From: Christensenella sp. UBA1782
GTDB taxonomy: Bacteria > Bacillota > Clostridia > Christensenellales > DTU072
Direction of reading: 5' to 3'
Assembly (NCBI GenBank): GCA_002315475.1
Contig: DCGI01000038.1
Location: 10,424 to 52,035 of the forward strand
DNA: 41,612 nucleotides
Position numbers and translations under genes: made by a program. Below the pieces are notes generated by a model. It saw nothing but the letters and a program-made list of their open reading frames with translations, searched no databases and was not told the origin of the DNA. Of the stretch, positions 1 through 7,741 are shown piece by piece (position 1 is the stretch's first letter; every line of letters starts with the position of its first letter).

Positions 1-406
1 CGCCCGGCTTATCAATCTTATTGATGGCGATGATGATACGGTGATTCATTTCCAAAGCTTTTTGTAAAACGAATCTCGTCTGCGGCATCGGACCTTCGTA
101 GGCGTCCACCAAAAGGACGACACCGTTTATCATTTTCAAAACACGCTCCACTTCCCCGCCGAAGTCGGCGTGTCCGGGCGTGTCCACAATGTTGATTTTC
201 ACGCCTTTGTACATTGCGGAAGTGTTTTTTGCCAAAATGGTAATCCCTCTTTCCCGCTCCAAATCGTTACTGTCCATAACGCAGGTAGGAACATCCTGAT
301 TTTCACGAAAAACCCCGCCTTGCTTCAATAAAGCGTCGACAAGGGTGGTCTTTCCGTGATCTACGTGTGCAATAATTGCTATATTTCTTAAATCTTCTCT
401 TTTCAT
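1..406 (-). CDS. typA: Translational GTPase TypA/BipA, N-terminal part (cut by window edge)
   Basis: Only the first ~135 residues lie in the window; the gene runs off the left edge. The product is a ribosome-associated translational GTPase related to EF-G, linked in the family to stress growth and 50S assembly. The visible G domain has G1 AHVDHGKT (residues 13-20), the switch II motif DTPGH, and NKID (G4) near the edge. The opening MKREDLRNIAIIAHVDHGKT and the run VMDSNDLERERGITI fit TypA better than LepA or EF-G. The ATG at 406 is the natural start for the family. It lies about 30 bp after the stop of the FN3-like gene on the same strand, with no obvious terminator between them, so it may be read from the pfkA promoter. 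Confidence 0.93.
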   Translation of the reverse strand, partial: MKREDLRNIAIIAHVDHGKTTLVDALLKQGGVFRENQDVPTCVMDSNDLERERGITILAKNTSAMYKGVKINIVDTPGHADFGGEVERVLKMINGVVLLVDAYEGPMPQTRFVLQKALEMNHRIIIAINKIDKPG

Positions 407-436
407 ACTTACTTCTTTATTTTCGACGACACATTC

Positions 437-1294
437 TTATCGATCGGGGAATGCGTCAAAGACTTCTTGGGTAATAACGATACTTTTCGTAGCCGGTTCC
501 CCTTTTTCTTCGTACACGTGATACAGTGCGGTTTCCTCACGATTGGGTTGCACGTAACCGACCGTTCCGAAAAAGTCGTGATTGCACGCCCATACTTTGA
601 TTTCCAACGTAAGGTCGCCCGGCCACTCGGTCGTGTTCCCCAAATAGTATTCCCGATAAGCGTTTTTTGTACCCGTAAAAATTTGTTCGATATAGTCGTA
701 CAAATCGACGGAAGCGGTTTGGGTGGACTGAACGTCACTCCAAACGCCGTTGACGGCAAAACTATAATAGTACGCCGGAACGGTATTCGTATTATCGGTA
801 TAGTACCGATAGGTAACCGGTACCCATGAAACTTTATAACTGTCCGAAACGGTAATGACGGTTTTCGATAAAGTCCAACCGTCGATTTCCTTGGAAATCC
901 ACTCCGAATACTCCCCGTTTCCGTCTTTTATCGCCTTGACTCGAAAATAAAAAGTCCCCTTTTGCCGCTCAACGGTAAAACGGGTATTCTTCGTTTCTTC
1001 GGTAACGGCACTTTTGGCACTCGGTTCTTCAAAACTGTACTGATAAACGTATTTTTCGGCTTTTTTGATTTGATTCCAAACCACCGTAATACTGTAATCG
1101 GTACTTTGGTCAAAACTTTCGAAAGACGGGGCGATACTGACCGAATCGATTAACGTAACCACGCATACAGGCACCACGATACAAACGGCTATGACAATAC
1201 AAGTCAAAACCGTCAACAAAATACGCGTGGTACGGGATAGATTCCTCCACCCCGCACCGATATTGTTTTTGTTTTTTGCGTTCGCGGTACTCAC
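437..1294 (-). CDS. Membrane-anchored extracellular protein with fibronectin III-like domain
   Basis: 285 residues, not assignable to a named family. A Lys/Arg-containing cytoplasmic tail (1-24) is followed by one hydrophobic helix (about 25-49). The rest should be outside the cell, with an FN3-like pattern around residues 55-135 (alternating strands with YQYSFEE, FYFRVKAI, GEYSEW). The C-terminal half is rich in Tyr/Trp/Val and probably also beta-sheet. The start is GTG at 1294, only 3 bp after the pfp stop, so it is very likely co-transcribed and translationally coupled with the two phosphofructokinase genes; no clear Shine-Dalgarno precedes it. A surface role is inferred from topology only. 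The link to glycolysis genes may be positional. Confidence 0.75.
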   Translation of the reverse strand: MSTANAKNKNNIGAGWRNLSRTTRILLTVLTCIVIAVCIVVPVCVVTLIDSVSIAPSFESFDQSTDYSITVVWNQIKKAEKYVYQYSFEEPSAKSAVTEETKNTRFTVERQKGTFYFRVKAIKDGNGEYSEWISKEIDGWTLSKTVITVSDSYKVSWVPVTYRYYTDNTNTVPAYYYSFAVNGVWSDVQSTQTASVDLYDYIEQIFTGTKNAYREYYLGNTTEWPGDLTLEIKVWACNHDFFGTVGYVQPNREETALYHVYEEKGEPATKSIVITQEVFDAFPDR

Positions 1295-1297
1295 GGA

Positions 1298-2542
1298 TTA
1301 TGCTCTCACTTTCTTCAATCTTGCGAAACGGGGCAATCCGTCTTCGGAAGGATTATCCAGCTTTCCTTGAATCAAAGGAAGGGCATAATCCACGAAGTCT
1401 TGGGTAAGTCCCTTGTTTTCGGGAAGAATCCAGCTGTCGGGAACCTTCTTTTCGGTATTGGCGGCAAGTTCGATATCCATCAATTCATAGTTGATTTTGT
1501 ACTCTTTGCCTTCCTCTCTCTTAAAGACGACCATCTTATCGGTATAGCCTTCGCAAGCATACTTTACGGCGTAGCGACCGGCGTTAAAGGCTTCTTCCAC
1601 ATCGGTCTTGCTACCGACGTGAGAACCGCAACGTTGCATGAGGGAGAACTCCACCGCTCTGACTTTGCCGCCGACTCTTTCTTTGACGAGGTTGGCAAGG
1701 GTAGCCGCCACACCGCCGAGTTGGGCATGTCCGAAACTGTCTTTTGCGGTATTGCCTTGTGCGATGGCTTCGGCGACGTAAAGCCCTTCGGCGGTCTTGA
1801 TACCTTCGCTGAGAGCTACGATACATTTGCCTTTGTTTTTATCGACGACTTCTTGAACCTGCTTCAAAAACTTTTCGATGTCGAAAGCTTGTTCGGGGAG
1901 GTAAATCAAATCGGGCCCGAAACCTTTGTAAGAGGCAAGTGCGCTCGCCGCAGTCAACCAACCCGCATTTCTTCCCATGATTTCCACAATGGTAATTTGA
2001 CCTTTATCGTAAACGGTAGCGTCTTGGAATAATTCCATCATGGTGGTGGCTACGTACTTGGCGGCACTGCCGTATCCGGGACAGTGGTCGGTTCCGTACA
2101 AGTCGTTATCGATGGTCTTCGGCACGCCGATAATGTTACATTCGTATCCGCACTTCAAGAGATACTTGCTGATTTTGTTGCAGGTGTCCATACTGTCGTT
2201 TCCGCCGTTGTAGAAGAAATAACGGATATTGTACTTCTTGAACACTTCCAAAATTCTCTTATAATCGGTTTCGTCTTCTTCCACGTTCTTTAATTTATAG
2301 CGTACCGAACCCAATGCGGACGAAGGTGTGTACTTTAAGTTTTCCAATTCCGCAAGGTCTTCTTTGCCGATGTCGTAAAAGTTTTCGGTCAAAATTCCTT
2401 GAATCCCGTGAGCGGCACCGTAAACTGCCGTAATATTCCCTTGTTGTAAAGCTTCGGTAAATACGCCTGCCGCACTGGCATTGATAACGGAAGTAGGGCC
2501 TCCCGATTGTCCGAACATACAGGCACCAATTAAGTTTTTCAT
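1298..2542 (-). CDS. pfp: 6-phosphofructokinase, probably pyrophosphate-dependent
   Basis: 414 residues. It phosphorylates fructose 6-phosphate to fructose 1,6-bisphosphate, a reversible reaction if PPi is the donor. The PFK fold is clear: GQSGGPTSVINA near residue 11, GGNDSMDT at 113-120, PKTIDND at 141-147, and EIMGRNAGW. Two positions mark donor use in this family. ATP enzymes have Gly in GGDG and PGTIDND; here they are Asp (GGND) and Lys (PKTIDND), the PPi-type signature. The ATG at 2542 has a good GGAGG site 7 bp upstream. It lies 25 bp downstream of the ATP-type pfkA, so the two isozymes share a transcript. Donor preference is inferred from these residues, not measured. Confidence 0.92.
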   Translation of the reverse strand: MKNLIGACMFGQSGGPTSVINASAAGVFTEALQQGNITAVYGAAHGIQGILTENFYDIGKEDLAELENLKYTPSSALGSVRYKLKNVEEDETDYKRILEVFKKYNIRYFFYNGGNDSMDTCNKISKYLLKCGYECNIIGVPKTIDNDLYGTDHCPGYGSAAKYVATTMMELFQDATVYDKGQITIVEIMGRNAGWLTAASALASYKGFGPDLIYLPEQAFDIEKFLKQVQEVVDKNKGKCIVALSEGIKTAEGLYVAEAIAQGNTAKDSFGHAQLGGVAATLANLVKERVGGKVRAVEFSLMQRCGSHVGSKTDVEEAFNAGRYAVKYACEGYTDKMVVFKREEGKEYKINYELMDIELAANTEKKVPDSWILPENKGLTQDFVDYALPLIQGKLDNPSEDGLPRFARLKKVRA

Positions 2543-2567
2543 TTTTTATCCTCCAAATTATGATTTT

Positions 2568-3536
2568 TTATTTTGCTAACATTGAGGCGATTCGATAAAG
2601 CTCTTTATCGAATTTAGACGGCATAGCCAAAGCTTTTTCCGTCGCCATGTCTATGATTTTGTTGTTTTTGATTCCTACCACTCTGCTCTCTTTCAAATTC
2701 GAAGCAAGGAGTTCCACCGCCTTGGCTCCGCAACGTGCGGCAAACACTCTGTCCGCCATGGACGGCGTTCCGCCCCGTTGAATATAGCCCAATTTTACGG
2801 TACGAATCTGAATGAAATCCATTTTTTCGGCTATTTTTTCTTTTAATTCCGCACAGGAACAAACCCCTTCGGCAAGAATGATGATAACCGACTGTTTACC
2901 TTTGATTCTGTCGTACTTTATCGTCTGCACGACTTTGTCGATGTCGTACGGTACCTCGGGCACCAACACGATTTCCGCTCCGCCCGCTACGCCCGAATAA
3001 ATGGCGATGTCGCCGCACTTTCTACCCATTACCTCGATAATGCAGGCACGATTATGTGCCGTCATGGTATCGCGAACGTTGTTGACGGCGGAAAGAACGG
3101 TATTGACGGCGGTATCGAAACCCAACGTAAAATCGGTATAAGCAAGATCGTTGTCAATGGTTCCGGGTATACCGACGCAAGGCAAACCGAAGTCCTGATA
3201 CAGCGAATTCATCCCCTTAAAAGATCCGTCCCCGCCGATAACGACCAATCCTTCTATACCGAACGCCAACAGATTCTCATACGCCTTTTGACGATATTCT
3301 TTTTCCAAAAAAAGAGGACAACGTGCCGTTCTTAAAATGGTACCGCCCTTTTGAACGGTATCGGAAACCGAACGATTGTCCATCGGGAAAATATTCCCTT
3401 CCAACATTCCTTCGTAACCACATTCGATACCGAATACATCGATATCATAGGAAGATGCACAGCGAACGACTGCCCGTATCGCAGCGTTCATGCCGGGTGC
3501 GTCTCCTCCGCTCGTTAATACCGCAATCTTTTTCAT
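2568..3536 (-). CDS. pfkA: ATP-dependent 6-phosphofructokinase
   Basis: 322 residues, the usual length for bacterial PfkA. It catalyses the committed ATP-dependent step of glycolysis in the cytoplasm as an allosteric tetramer. Visible motifs are SGGDAPGMNAAIR (9-21), GGTILRTARC (64-73), GGDGSFKG (101-108, ATP-type Gly), PGTIDND (124-130, with the catalytic Asp), EVMGRKCGD, and RGGTPSMADR near the C terminus. The start at 3536 follows a GAGG-type ribosome site by 7 bp. It is the first gene of an operon with pfp and the FN3-like gene, under a TTGCGT-17-TATAAT promoter just upstream. Confidence 0.97.
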   Translation of the reverse strand: MKKIAVLTSGGDAPGMNAAIRAVVRCASSYDIDVFGIECGYEGMLEGNIFPMDNRSVSDTVQKGGTILRTARCPLFLEKEYRQKAYENLLAFGIEGLVVIGGDGSFKGMNSLYQDFGLPCVGIPGTIDNDLAYTDFTLGFDTAVNTVLSAVNNVRDTMTAHNRACIIEVMGRKCGDIAIYSGVAGGAEIVLVPEVPYDIDKVVQTIKYDRIKGKQSVIIILAEGVCSCAELKEKIAEKMDFIQIRTVKLGYIQRGGTPSMADRVFAARCGAKAVELLASNLKESRVVGIKNNKIIDMATEKALAMPSKFDKELYRIASMLAK

Positions 3537-3550
3537 AGCATATCCTCGTC

Positions 3551-3568
3551 AATTCCCTTTAGGGAATT
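3551..3568. promoter_or_regulatory. Perfect 18-bp palindrome at the predicted pfkA transcription start
   Basis: AATTCCC-TTTA-GGGAATT is a 7-bp perfect inverted repeat with a 4-bp centre. Its upstream edge overlaps the last bases of the -10 box (3566-3571), and it covers the predicted start site near 3559. The position suits a repressor operator, or a hairpin at the 5' end of the mRNA. The binding factor is unknown. Confidence 0.5.
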
Positions 3569-3594
3569 ATAACATATTCCCGTCTTTCACGCAA
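3566..3594 (-). promoter_or_regulatory. Sigma-A type promoter of the pfkA-pfp operon
   Basis: On the minus strand, TTGCGT (3594-3589), a 17-bp spacer, then consensus TATAAT (3571-3566). The predicted start is near 3559, giving a 5' leader of about 22 nt before pfkA. Confidence 0.65.
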
Positions 3595-3612
3595 ACGGTT
3601 CTTATACTTTTC

Positions 3613-4857
3613 TCAACGAATCTGCCCGTCTCCGGAAATAACGTATTTCACCGAAGTCAATTCTTTTAACCCGATAGGTCCTCTTACGTGCAGTTTTTGC
3701 GTGGAGATGCCCATTTCGGCACCGAGTCCCAACTCGAACCCGTCGGTAAATCTCGTCGAGGCGTTGACGTACACGCAGGCGGCGTCGACGTACTTCGTAA
3801 AGCGTTTTGCCTTTTCTTCGTCTTGCGTCAAAATCGCTTCGCTGTGTTTGGTATTGTATTGGTTGATATGCGCTATCGCTTCCTCTATACCGGAAACGAT
3901 TTTTACTTTGATTTTTTTAGAAATATACTCTACGAAAAACTCGTCGTCCGTCACCAACGTCACTTGAGGAAAATACCGAAGTATCTCTTCTTTTCCTCGA
4001 ATCTCCACCCCCTTTTCGGCAAGGGAAGACAGTATCTTCGGCAAGAACGTCGGAGCGATTTCGGCGTCGACCAAAAGCGTTTCGCAGGCGTTACAGACGG
4101 AAGGTCGGGATAACTTGGCGTTTTCGATAATCGCTTTCGCCTTGTCAAAATCGGCGGTTTTTTCCACGTAAATATGGCAATTCCCACCCGACGATGCAAT
4201 AACCGGCATGGTAGCGGCGGAAAGAACGTATTTTTTCAGTTTCTCCCCCCCGCGAGGGATCACGACGTCGATAAACTCTCCGAGAGAAAGCATCGTCGCC
4301 GTAAGTTCTCTGTCCGTTCCGTCGATAAACCCGATCAAGTCGCTATCGAGTCCGCATGCTTCAAAACCTTTTTTCATCAAAGAAACCAACATGCGATTGG
4401 TGTTGACGGCTTCTTTGCCGCCCTTCAAAATGACGCCGTTTCCCGACTTGATACACAGACAGGAAGCGTCCACCGTCACGTTGGGACGGGCTTCGTAAAT
4501 GATACCGACGACACCTAAAGGTGCGTGAACCTTCCGTACGAGCAAACCGTTCTTTAAGGTGTATTCTTCTTCTGCCTTTCCGACGTAATCGGGCAGAGCT
4601 ATGATATCGTCGATACCCGAAAGCATGGTATCTATGCGTCCGTCCGTCAAAGTCAAGCGGTCGAGCAAATCTTCCGAAATGCCGTTTTGACGGGCATTTT
4701 GCAGGTCAACGGCGTTTTCTTGCTTAATCGCAGAACGGTTCTCGTCCAAAATTTCTTTGATTTTGGCAAGAACCACGTTCTTTTGTTCGGTAGAACTTCC
4801 CGAAAAAACTTGGGAAGAAAGACGAGCTTTTAAGCAAATTTCTCGGACGTCGATCAT
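3613..4857 (-). CDS. proA: Gamma-glutamyl phosphate reductase
   Basis: 414 residues, full length for the family. It reduces gamma-glutamyl phosphate to glutamate semialdehyde with NADPH, the second step of proline synthesis. The aldehyde-dehydrogenase-like fold shows APLGVVGIIYEARPNVT (112-128), GNGVILKGGKEA, and RPSVCNACETLL with the catalytic Cys at 255. The C-terminal HVRGPIGLKELTSVKYVI run is typical of ProA. The start ATG (4857) overlaps the yebC stop by 4 bp, so translation is coupled. The partner kinase gene proB, usually adjacent, is not in this window. Confidence 0.96.
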   Translation of the reverse strand: MIDVREICLKARLSSQVFSGSSTEQKNVVLAKIKEILDENRSAIKQENAVDLQNARQNGISEDLLDRLTLTDGRIDTMLSGIDDIIALPDYVGKAEEEYTLKNGLLVRKVHAPLGVVGIIYEARPNVTVDASCLCIKSGNGVILKGGKEAVNTNRMLVSLMKKGFEACGLDSDLIGFIDGTDRELTATMLSLGEFIDVVIPRGGEKLKKYVLSAATMPVIASSGGNCHIYVEKTADFDKAKAIIENAKLSRPSVCNACETLLVDAEIAPTFLPKILSSLAEKGVEIRGKEEILRYFPQVTLVTDDEFFVEYISKKIKVKIVSGIEEAIAHINQYNTKHSEAILTQDEEKAKRFTKYVDAACVYVNASTRFTDGFELGLGAEMGISTQKLHVRGPIGLKELTSVKYVISGDGQIR

Positions 4858-5594
4858 TCCTCTTCTTCCTCTTCGGGCATATTGGCGTTGTGATACACGT
4901 TTTGCACGTCGTCGTTTTCTTCCAACATATCAATCAATTTTTGAATACGCGGAACGTCGACTTCGGCGGGCGTGATATAATCGTCGGGGAAGAATCCCGT
5001 ATCGCAGGAAAGAATGGTGGCTCCCGCACTTTCCAAAGCTTCTTTGACGGCGTGCATATCCTGCGGAAGGGTATATACTTCATACGCGCCGTCGGCGTTT
5101 ACGACGTCGTCGGCACCCGCATCCAAAGCCATCATCATGGCTTCGTCTTCCGAAAGCTTTTCACCGTCAATAACGATCAAGCCTTTTTTCTTGAACAAAT
5201 ACGAAACGCAACCCGTCGTACCCAAAGAACCGTTATATTTGTCGAAAAGGTGACGGACGTCCCCTGCCGTACGGTTTTTATTGTCGGTCAAAGCGGTTAC
5301 GATGAGGGCGATACCGCCGGCGGCATACCCTTCGTATTGCATTTCTTCATAGTCTACGCTGCCGAGTTCTCCGCTCGCCTTTTTAATGGAACGTTGAATA
5401 TTATCGTTCGGCATGTTGTTTTGTTTCGCTTTGGCAATAACGTCTCGTAAGCGCGAGTTATTTGCCGGATCGGGACCGCCCGCCTTAACGGCAACGGCGA
5501 TTTCTCTTCCGATTTTGGTAAAAACGTTACCTCTCGCGGCGTCGGTCTTCCCTTTTTTGATTTTAATGTTAGCCCATTTGCTATGTCCACTCAT
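4854..5594 (-). CDS. YebC/PmpR-family protein (TACO1-like)
   Basis: 246 residues, normal length. The opening MSGHSKWANIKIKKGKTDAARG is the family hallmark, followed by FTKIGREIAVAVK and the acidic Asp/Glu-rich C-terminal domain. Members have been described as transcriptional regulators, and some as translation factors that relieve ribosome stalling; which applies here cannot be told from sequence. AAAGGAG lies 8 bp before the ATG. It sits 13 bp after trmH and overlaps proA, so it is the middle gene of a three-gene unit. Confidence 0.95.
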   Translation of the reverse strand: MSGHSKWANIKIKKGKTDAARGNVFTKIGREIAVAVKAGGPDPANNSRLRDVIAKAKQNNMPNDNIQRSIKKASGELGSVDYEEMQYEGYAAGGIALIVTALTDNKNRTAGDVRHLFDKYNGSLGTTGCVSYLFKKKGLIVIDGEKLSEDEAMMMALDAGADDVVNADGAYEVYTLPQDMHAVKEALESAGATILSCDTGFFPDDYITPAEVDVPRIQKLIDMLEENDDVQNVYHNANMPEEEEEE

Positions 5595-5607
5595 AGTGAT
5601 TTCTCCT

Positions 5608-6354
5608 TTACTTTATTAAATACATGGCGATAGCCGAAGCAACTCCGGCATTGAGGGACTCTACCCTCCCTTCCTGCATGGGAACGGAAACGGTTTCGGT
5701 GGAAATATTCCGTACAAAATCGGACACACCATGCGCCTCGTTTCCGATAGCTATGGCAATCTTCCCTTTCCTTTGGTATCCGTAGATACTTTTTCCGTTC
5801 ATATCCATCGTTAAGACGGAATAACCGTCCAAGCAAGACGAAAGGTCTTCTTCCGTTTCTTCCAATACGTTTAGGTAAAAAACGCCGCCCATCGAGGCAC
5901 GAACGGCTTTCGGCGAAAACGGATCGGCGCAGGCGTGCAGGCACACGACCGTATCCAACCCTCTCGCGGCGGCGGTACGCAGAATGGTACCCATATTCCC
6001 CGCATCCGAAACCCCGTCCAACAGAAGAACGATATCCCCTTGCGTTTCTCTTCGATTTTTTCTTTTTATCACCGCAAGAATACCGCTGGGTTCAACGGTA
6101 TCGGTAACATACTGAAAAATTGCATCCGAAAAAATAACGACTTCCGTATTCGGAAACTTTTTACAAAAGGATGCGAATCTTTCGAGATCGGATTCCCTTA
6201 CATAAAAGCAAACAACTTCGGTGTCAAGTGGAAGATCTCTCACGAGGGTAGAACCCTCTGCGATATAGACTCCTTCTTGCGTGCGAAGTTTTTTTTCTGC
6301 ATACAAACGCCGTAAAAACTTAACTTTTTCGTTGGCTCTTGCGGTAATAATCAT
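5608..6354 (-). CDS. TrmH/SpoU-family RNA 2'-O-methyltransferase
   Basis: 248 residues. It is a SAM-dependent 2'-O-methylation enzyme of the SPOUT superfamily, acting on rRNA or tRNA. An N-terminal substrate-binding domain (start MIITARANEKVKFLRRL) precedes the SpoU motifs: LLLDGVSDAGNMGTILRTAA (motif 1), IAIAIGNEAHGV (motif 2) and VPMQEGRVESLNAGVASAIA (motif 3). The open frame extends upstream into rplT, but family alignment places the start at the ATG at 6354. No clear Shine-Dalgarno precedes that ATG, and a strong terminator stem ends about 12 bp upstream. A trmH gene after rplT is a common Firmicutes arrangement. The exact RNA target is unknown. Confidence 0.92.
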   Translation of the reverse strand: MIITARANEKVKFLRRLYAEKKLRTQEGVYIAEGSTLVRDLPLDTEVVCFYVRESDLERFASFCKKFPNTEVVIFSDAIFQYVTDTVEPSGILAVIKRKNRRETQGDIVLLLDGVSDAGNMGTILRTAAARGLDTVVCLHACADPFSPKAVRASMGGVFYLNVLEETEEDLSSCLDGYSVLTMDMNGKSIYGYQRKGKIAIAIGNEAHGVSDFVRNISTETVSVPMQEGRVESLNAGVASAIAMYLIK

Positions 6355-6365
6355 ACTAATAAGGA

Positions 6366-6405
6366 AAAAGTGGTTACCCTTTGCAAGATAACCACTTTCT
6401 TTTTT
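6366..6405 (-). terminator. Rho-independent terminator after rplT
   Basis: A perfect 10-bp stem (6367-6376 with 6389-6398, AAAGTGGTTA/TAACCACTTT) closes a 12-nt loop. On the minus strand it is followed by TTTTT. The plus-strand side also has a long T tract, so it could work both ways. It ends the infC-rpmI-rplT unit just before trmH. Confidence 0.85.
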
Positions 6406-6412
6406 TGTTTTC

Positions 6413-6772
6413 TTATTTGGAAGCGATTGCCTTTTTAGCTTGTTCGCAAAGTTCGGTAAATGCGGCGGCATCGTTGATGGCGAGATCGGCAAGAATCTTA
6501 CGATTCAAATCGATTCCGGCAAGTTTCAAGCCGTACATAAGTTGCGAATAAGAAATGTTATTCAATCTGGCACCGGCATTGATACGAGCGATCCACAAAC
6601 GACGGAAATCTCTTTTCTTGTTTCTTCTTCCGACGAATGCGTACTGCATCGACTTCATGACCGCTTGTCTTGCTACTCTGTAAAGCTTGCTTTTGGAACC
6701 AAAGTACCCCTTAGCGCGACGCAGGATCTTTCTTCTTTTCTTTACACCGTTAACTGCTCTTTTAATTCTCAT
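6413..6772 (-). CDS. rplT: 50S ribosomal protein L20
   Basis: 119 residues, full length. It binds 23S rRNA early in 50S assembly and in many bacteria represses its own operon through the infC leader. The sequence MRIKRAVNGVKKRRKILRRAKG and the conserved FRRLWIARINAGAR and YSQLMYGLK runs are diagnostic. AGGAGG lies 7 bp before the ATG, 11 bp after rpmI. It is the last gene of the infC-rpmI-rplT operon and is followed by a strong terminator. Confidence 0.98.
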   Translation of the reverse strand: MRIKRAVNGVKKRRKILRRAKGYFGSKSKLYRVARQAVMKSMQYAFVGRRNKKRDFRRLWIARINAGARLNNISYSQLMYGLKLAGIDLNRKILADLAINDAAAFTELCEQAKKAIASK

Positions 6773-6783
6773 GATAAACCTCC

Positions 6784-6984
6784 TTAGTCTTGACCGTTAA
6801 GCAACGAAGCGATCGTCTTTTCTTGTGTCTTATGGACGTATCCGCCTTGACGGAGATGTCTGGTTCTCTTCGTGGACTTCTTGTTCAAGATATGGTTTTT
6901 GTTTTGCTTTGCTCTTTTGATTTTTCCGCTTGCGGTCAATCTGAAACGTTTTTTCGCACCGCTATGCGTCTTCATTTTAGGCAT
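6784..6984 (-). CDS. rpmI: 50S ribosomal protein L35
   Basis: 66 residues, full length. MPKMKTHSGAKKRFRLTASG and the basic KSTKRTRHLR run identify L35, a small protein of the large subunit. A GGAG-type site precedes the ATG. It lies 26 bp after infC and 11 bp before rplT, the conserved bacterial order. Confidence 0.98.
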   Translation of the reverse strand: MPKMKTHSGAKKRFRLTASGKIKRAKQNKNHILNKKSTKRTRHLRQGGYVHKTQEKTIASLLNGQD

Positions 6985-7010
6985 AATGTAAATCTCCTTT
7001 CTATTGTATT

Positions 7011-7526
7011 TTATTTTTTGACTATCGGGGCAAGCATCATATACGTGATTCTGCCTTCGCCCGTCGGTTTCTTTTCCTGTACGGCTACGTCTTGAAGTTT
7101 TGCGAAGAAATCTTCCAGTACCTGTACGCTGATTTCGGGGTGAGCCATTTGGCGGCCGAACATCTTGATGGAAACCTTTACTTTGTCCCCTTCGGCAAGA
7201 AACTCCCTGGTCTGCTTCAAGCGGGTATTGATATCGCCGACATCAATGGTTTGGGACAACTTTACTTCTTTGATTTTAATGACTTTCTGTGATTTTTTGG
7301 CTTCTTTTTCCTTCTTTAACATCTCGAAACGATATTTGCCGTAGTCCATGATTTTGCAGACCGACGGCTTCGCATTCGGGGAAATGTTTACGAGGTCAAG
7401 ATTACGAAACTCGGCAATACGCAGTGCCTCCGAACGCACCATTACGCCTAATTTCTGTCCGTTTTCATCGATAACGAGCACTTCTCTATCGGTGATACCT
7501 TCATTGATTTGCAATTCCTTAAAAAT
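7011..7526 (-). CDS. infC: Translation initiation factor IF-3 (probable AUU start)
   Basis: IF-3 binds the 30S subunit, prevents premature 50S joining and checks the initiator codon. The N domain (NEGITDREVLVIDENGQKLG) and C domain (KEVKLSQTIDVGDINTRLKQ, MFGRQMAHPE) are intact. The first conventional start is TTG at 7514, with almost no spacing to any ribosome site. An ATT at 7526, four codons earlier, lies 9 bp after a perfect GGAGG (7540-7536) and gives the opening M-F-K-E-L-Q-I-N-E, close to known infC starts. AUU starts are the classic means of infC autoregulation, so I prefer 7526 (171 residues). It is the first gene of infC-rpmI-rplT. Confidence 0.93.
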   Translation of the reverse strand: MFKELQINEGITDREVLVIDENGQKLGVMVRSEALRIAEFRNLDLVNISPNAKPSVCKIMDYGKYRFEMLKKEKEAKKSQKVIKIKEVKLSQTIDVGDINTRLKQTREFLAEGDKVKVSIKMFGRQMAHPEISVQVLEDFFAKLQDVAVQEKKPTGEGRITYMMLAPIVKK

Positions 7527-7547
7527 AGCTCCAATCCTCCGTTATAT

Positions 7548-7586
7548 AAAAATAGGTATGCCGCATACGTACAACACACCTATTTT
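7548..7586 (-). promoter_or_regulatory. Attenuator-like hairpin in the infC leader
   Basis: In the ~130-nt leader, a 9-bp stem (AAAATAGGT with ACCTATTTT) is followed on the minus strand by a short T run just before the infC ribosome site. A smaller palindrome, CTTTAAGGCTTAAAG (7611-7597), lies upstream and could be part of an alternative fold. The arrangement recalls the L20-responsive leaders of Firmicutes infC operons, but I cannot confirm a match to that family by eye. Confidence 0.5.
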
Positions 7587-7662
7587 AACAATTATTCTTT
7601 AAGCCTTAAAGAAACCATTTTGTCGATACGGATGGTGAGAGTATTTCTGCTTTGCGTGAAGT

Positions 7663-7691
7663 ATTCTACCAAATTCCGTACCGTTTGTCAA
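7663..7691 (-). promoter_or_regulatory. Promoter of the infC-rpmI-rplT operon
   Basis: Consensus TTGACA (7691-7686), a 17-bp spacer and TAGAAT (7668-7663) on the minus strand. The predicted start near 7656 leaves a leader of about 130 nt. The -35 box lies inside one arm of a larger inverted repeat (7683-7732). Confidence 0.8.
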
Positions 7692-7732
7692 GGATTTTTC
7701 GTAGGATTCTCAAAAATCCTTTCTCGACAAAC
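7683..7732. repeat. Interrupted inverted repeat overlapping the infC -35 box
   Basis: Arms GTTTGTC plus AGGATTTTT (7683-7699) pair with AAAAATCCT plus GACAAAC (7712-7732), giving 9-bp and 7-bp stems separated by an asymmetric bulge. The TTGACA of the infC promoter is part of one arm. No T tract follows, so it does not look like a terminator. Confidence 0.55.
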
Positions 7733-7741
7733 ACTATTGAC

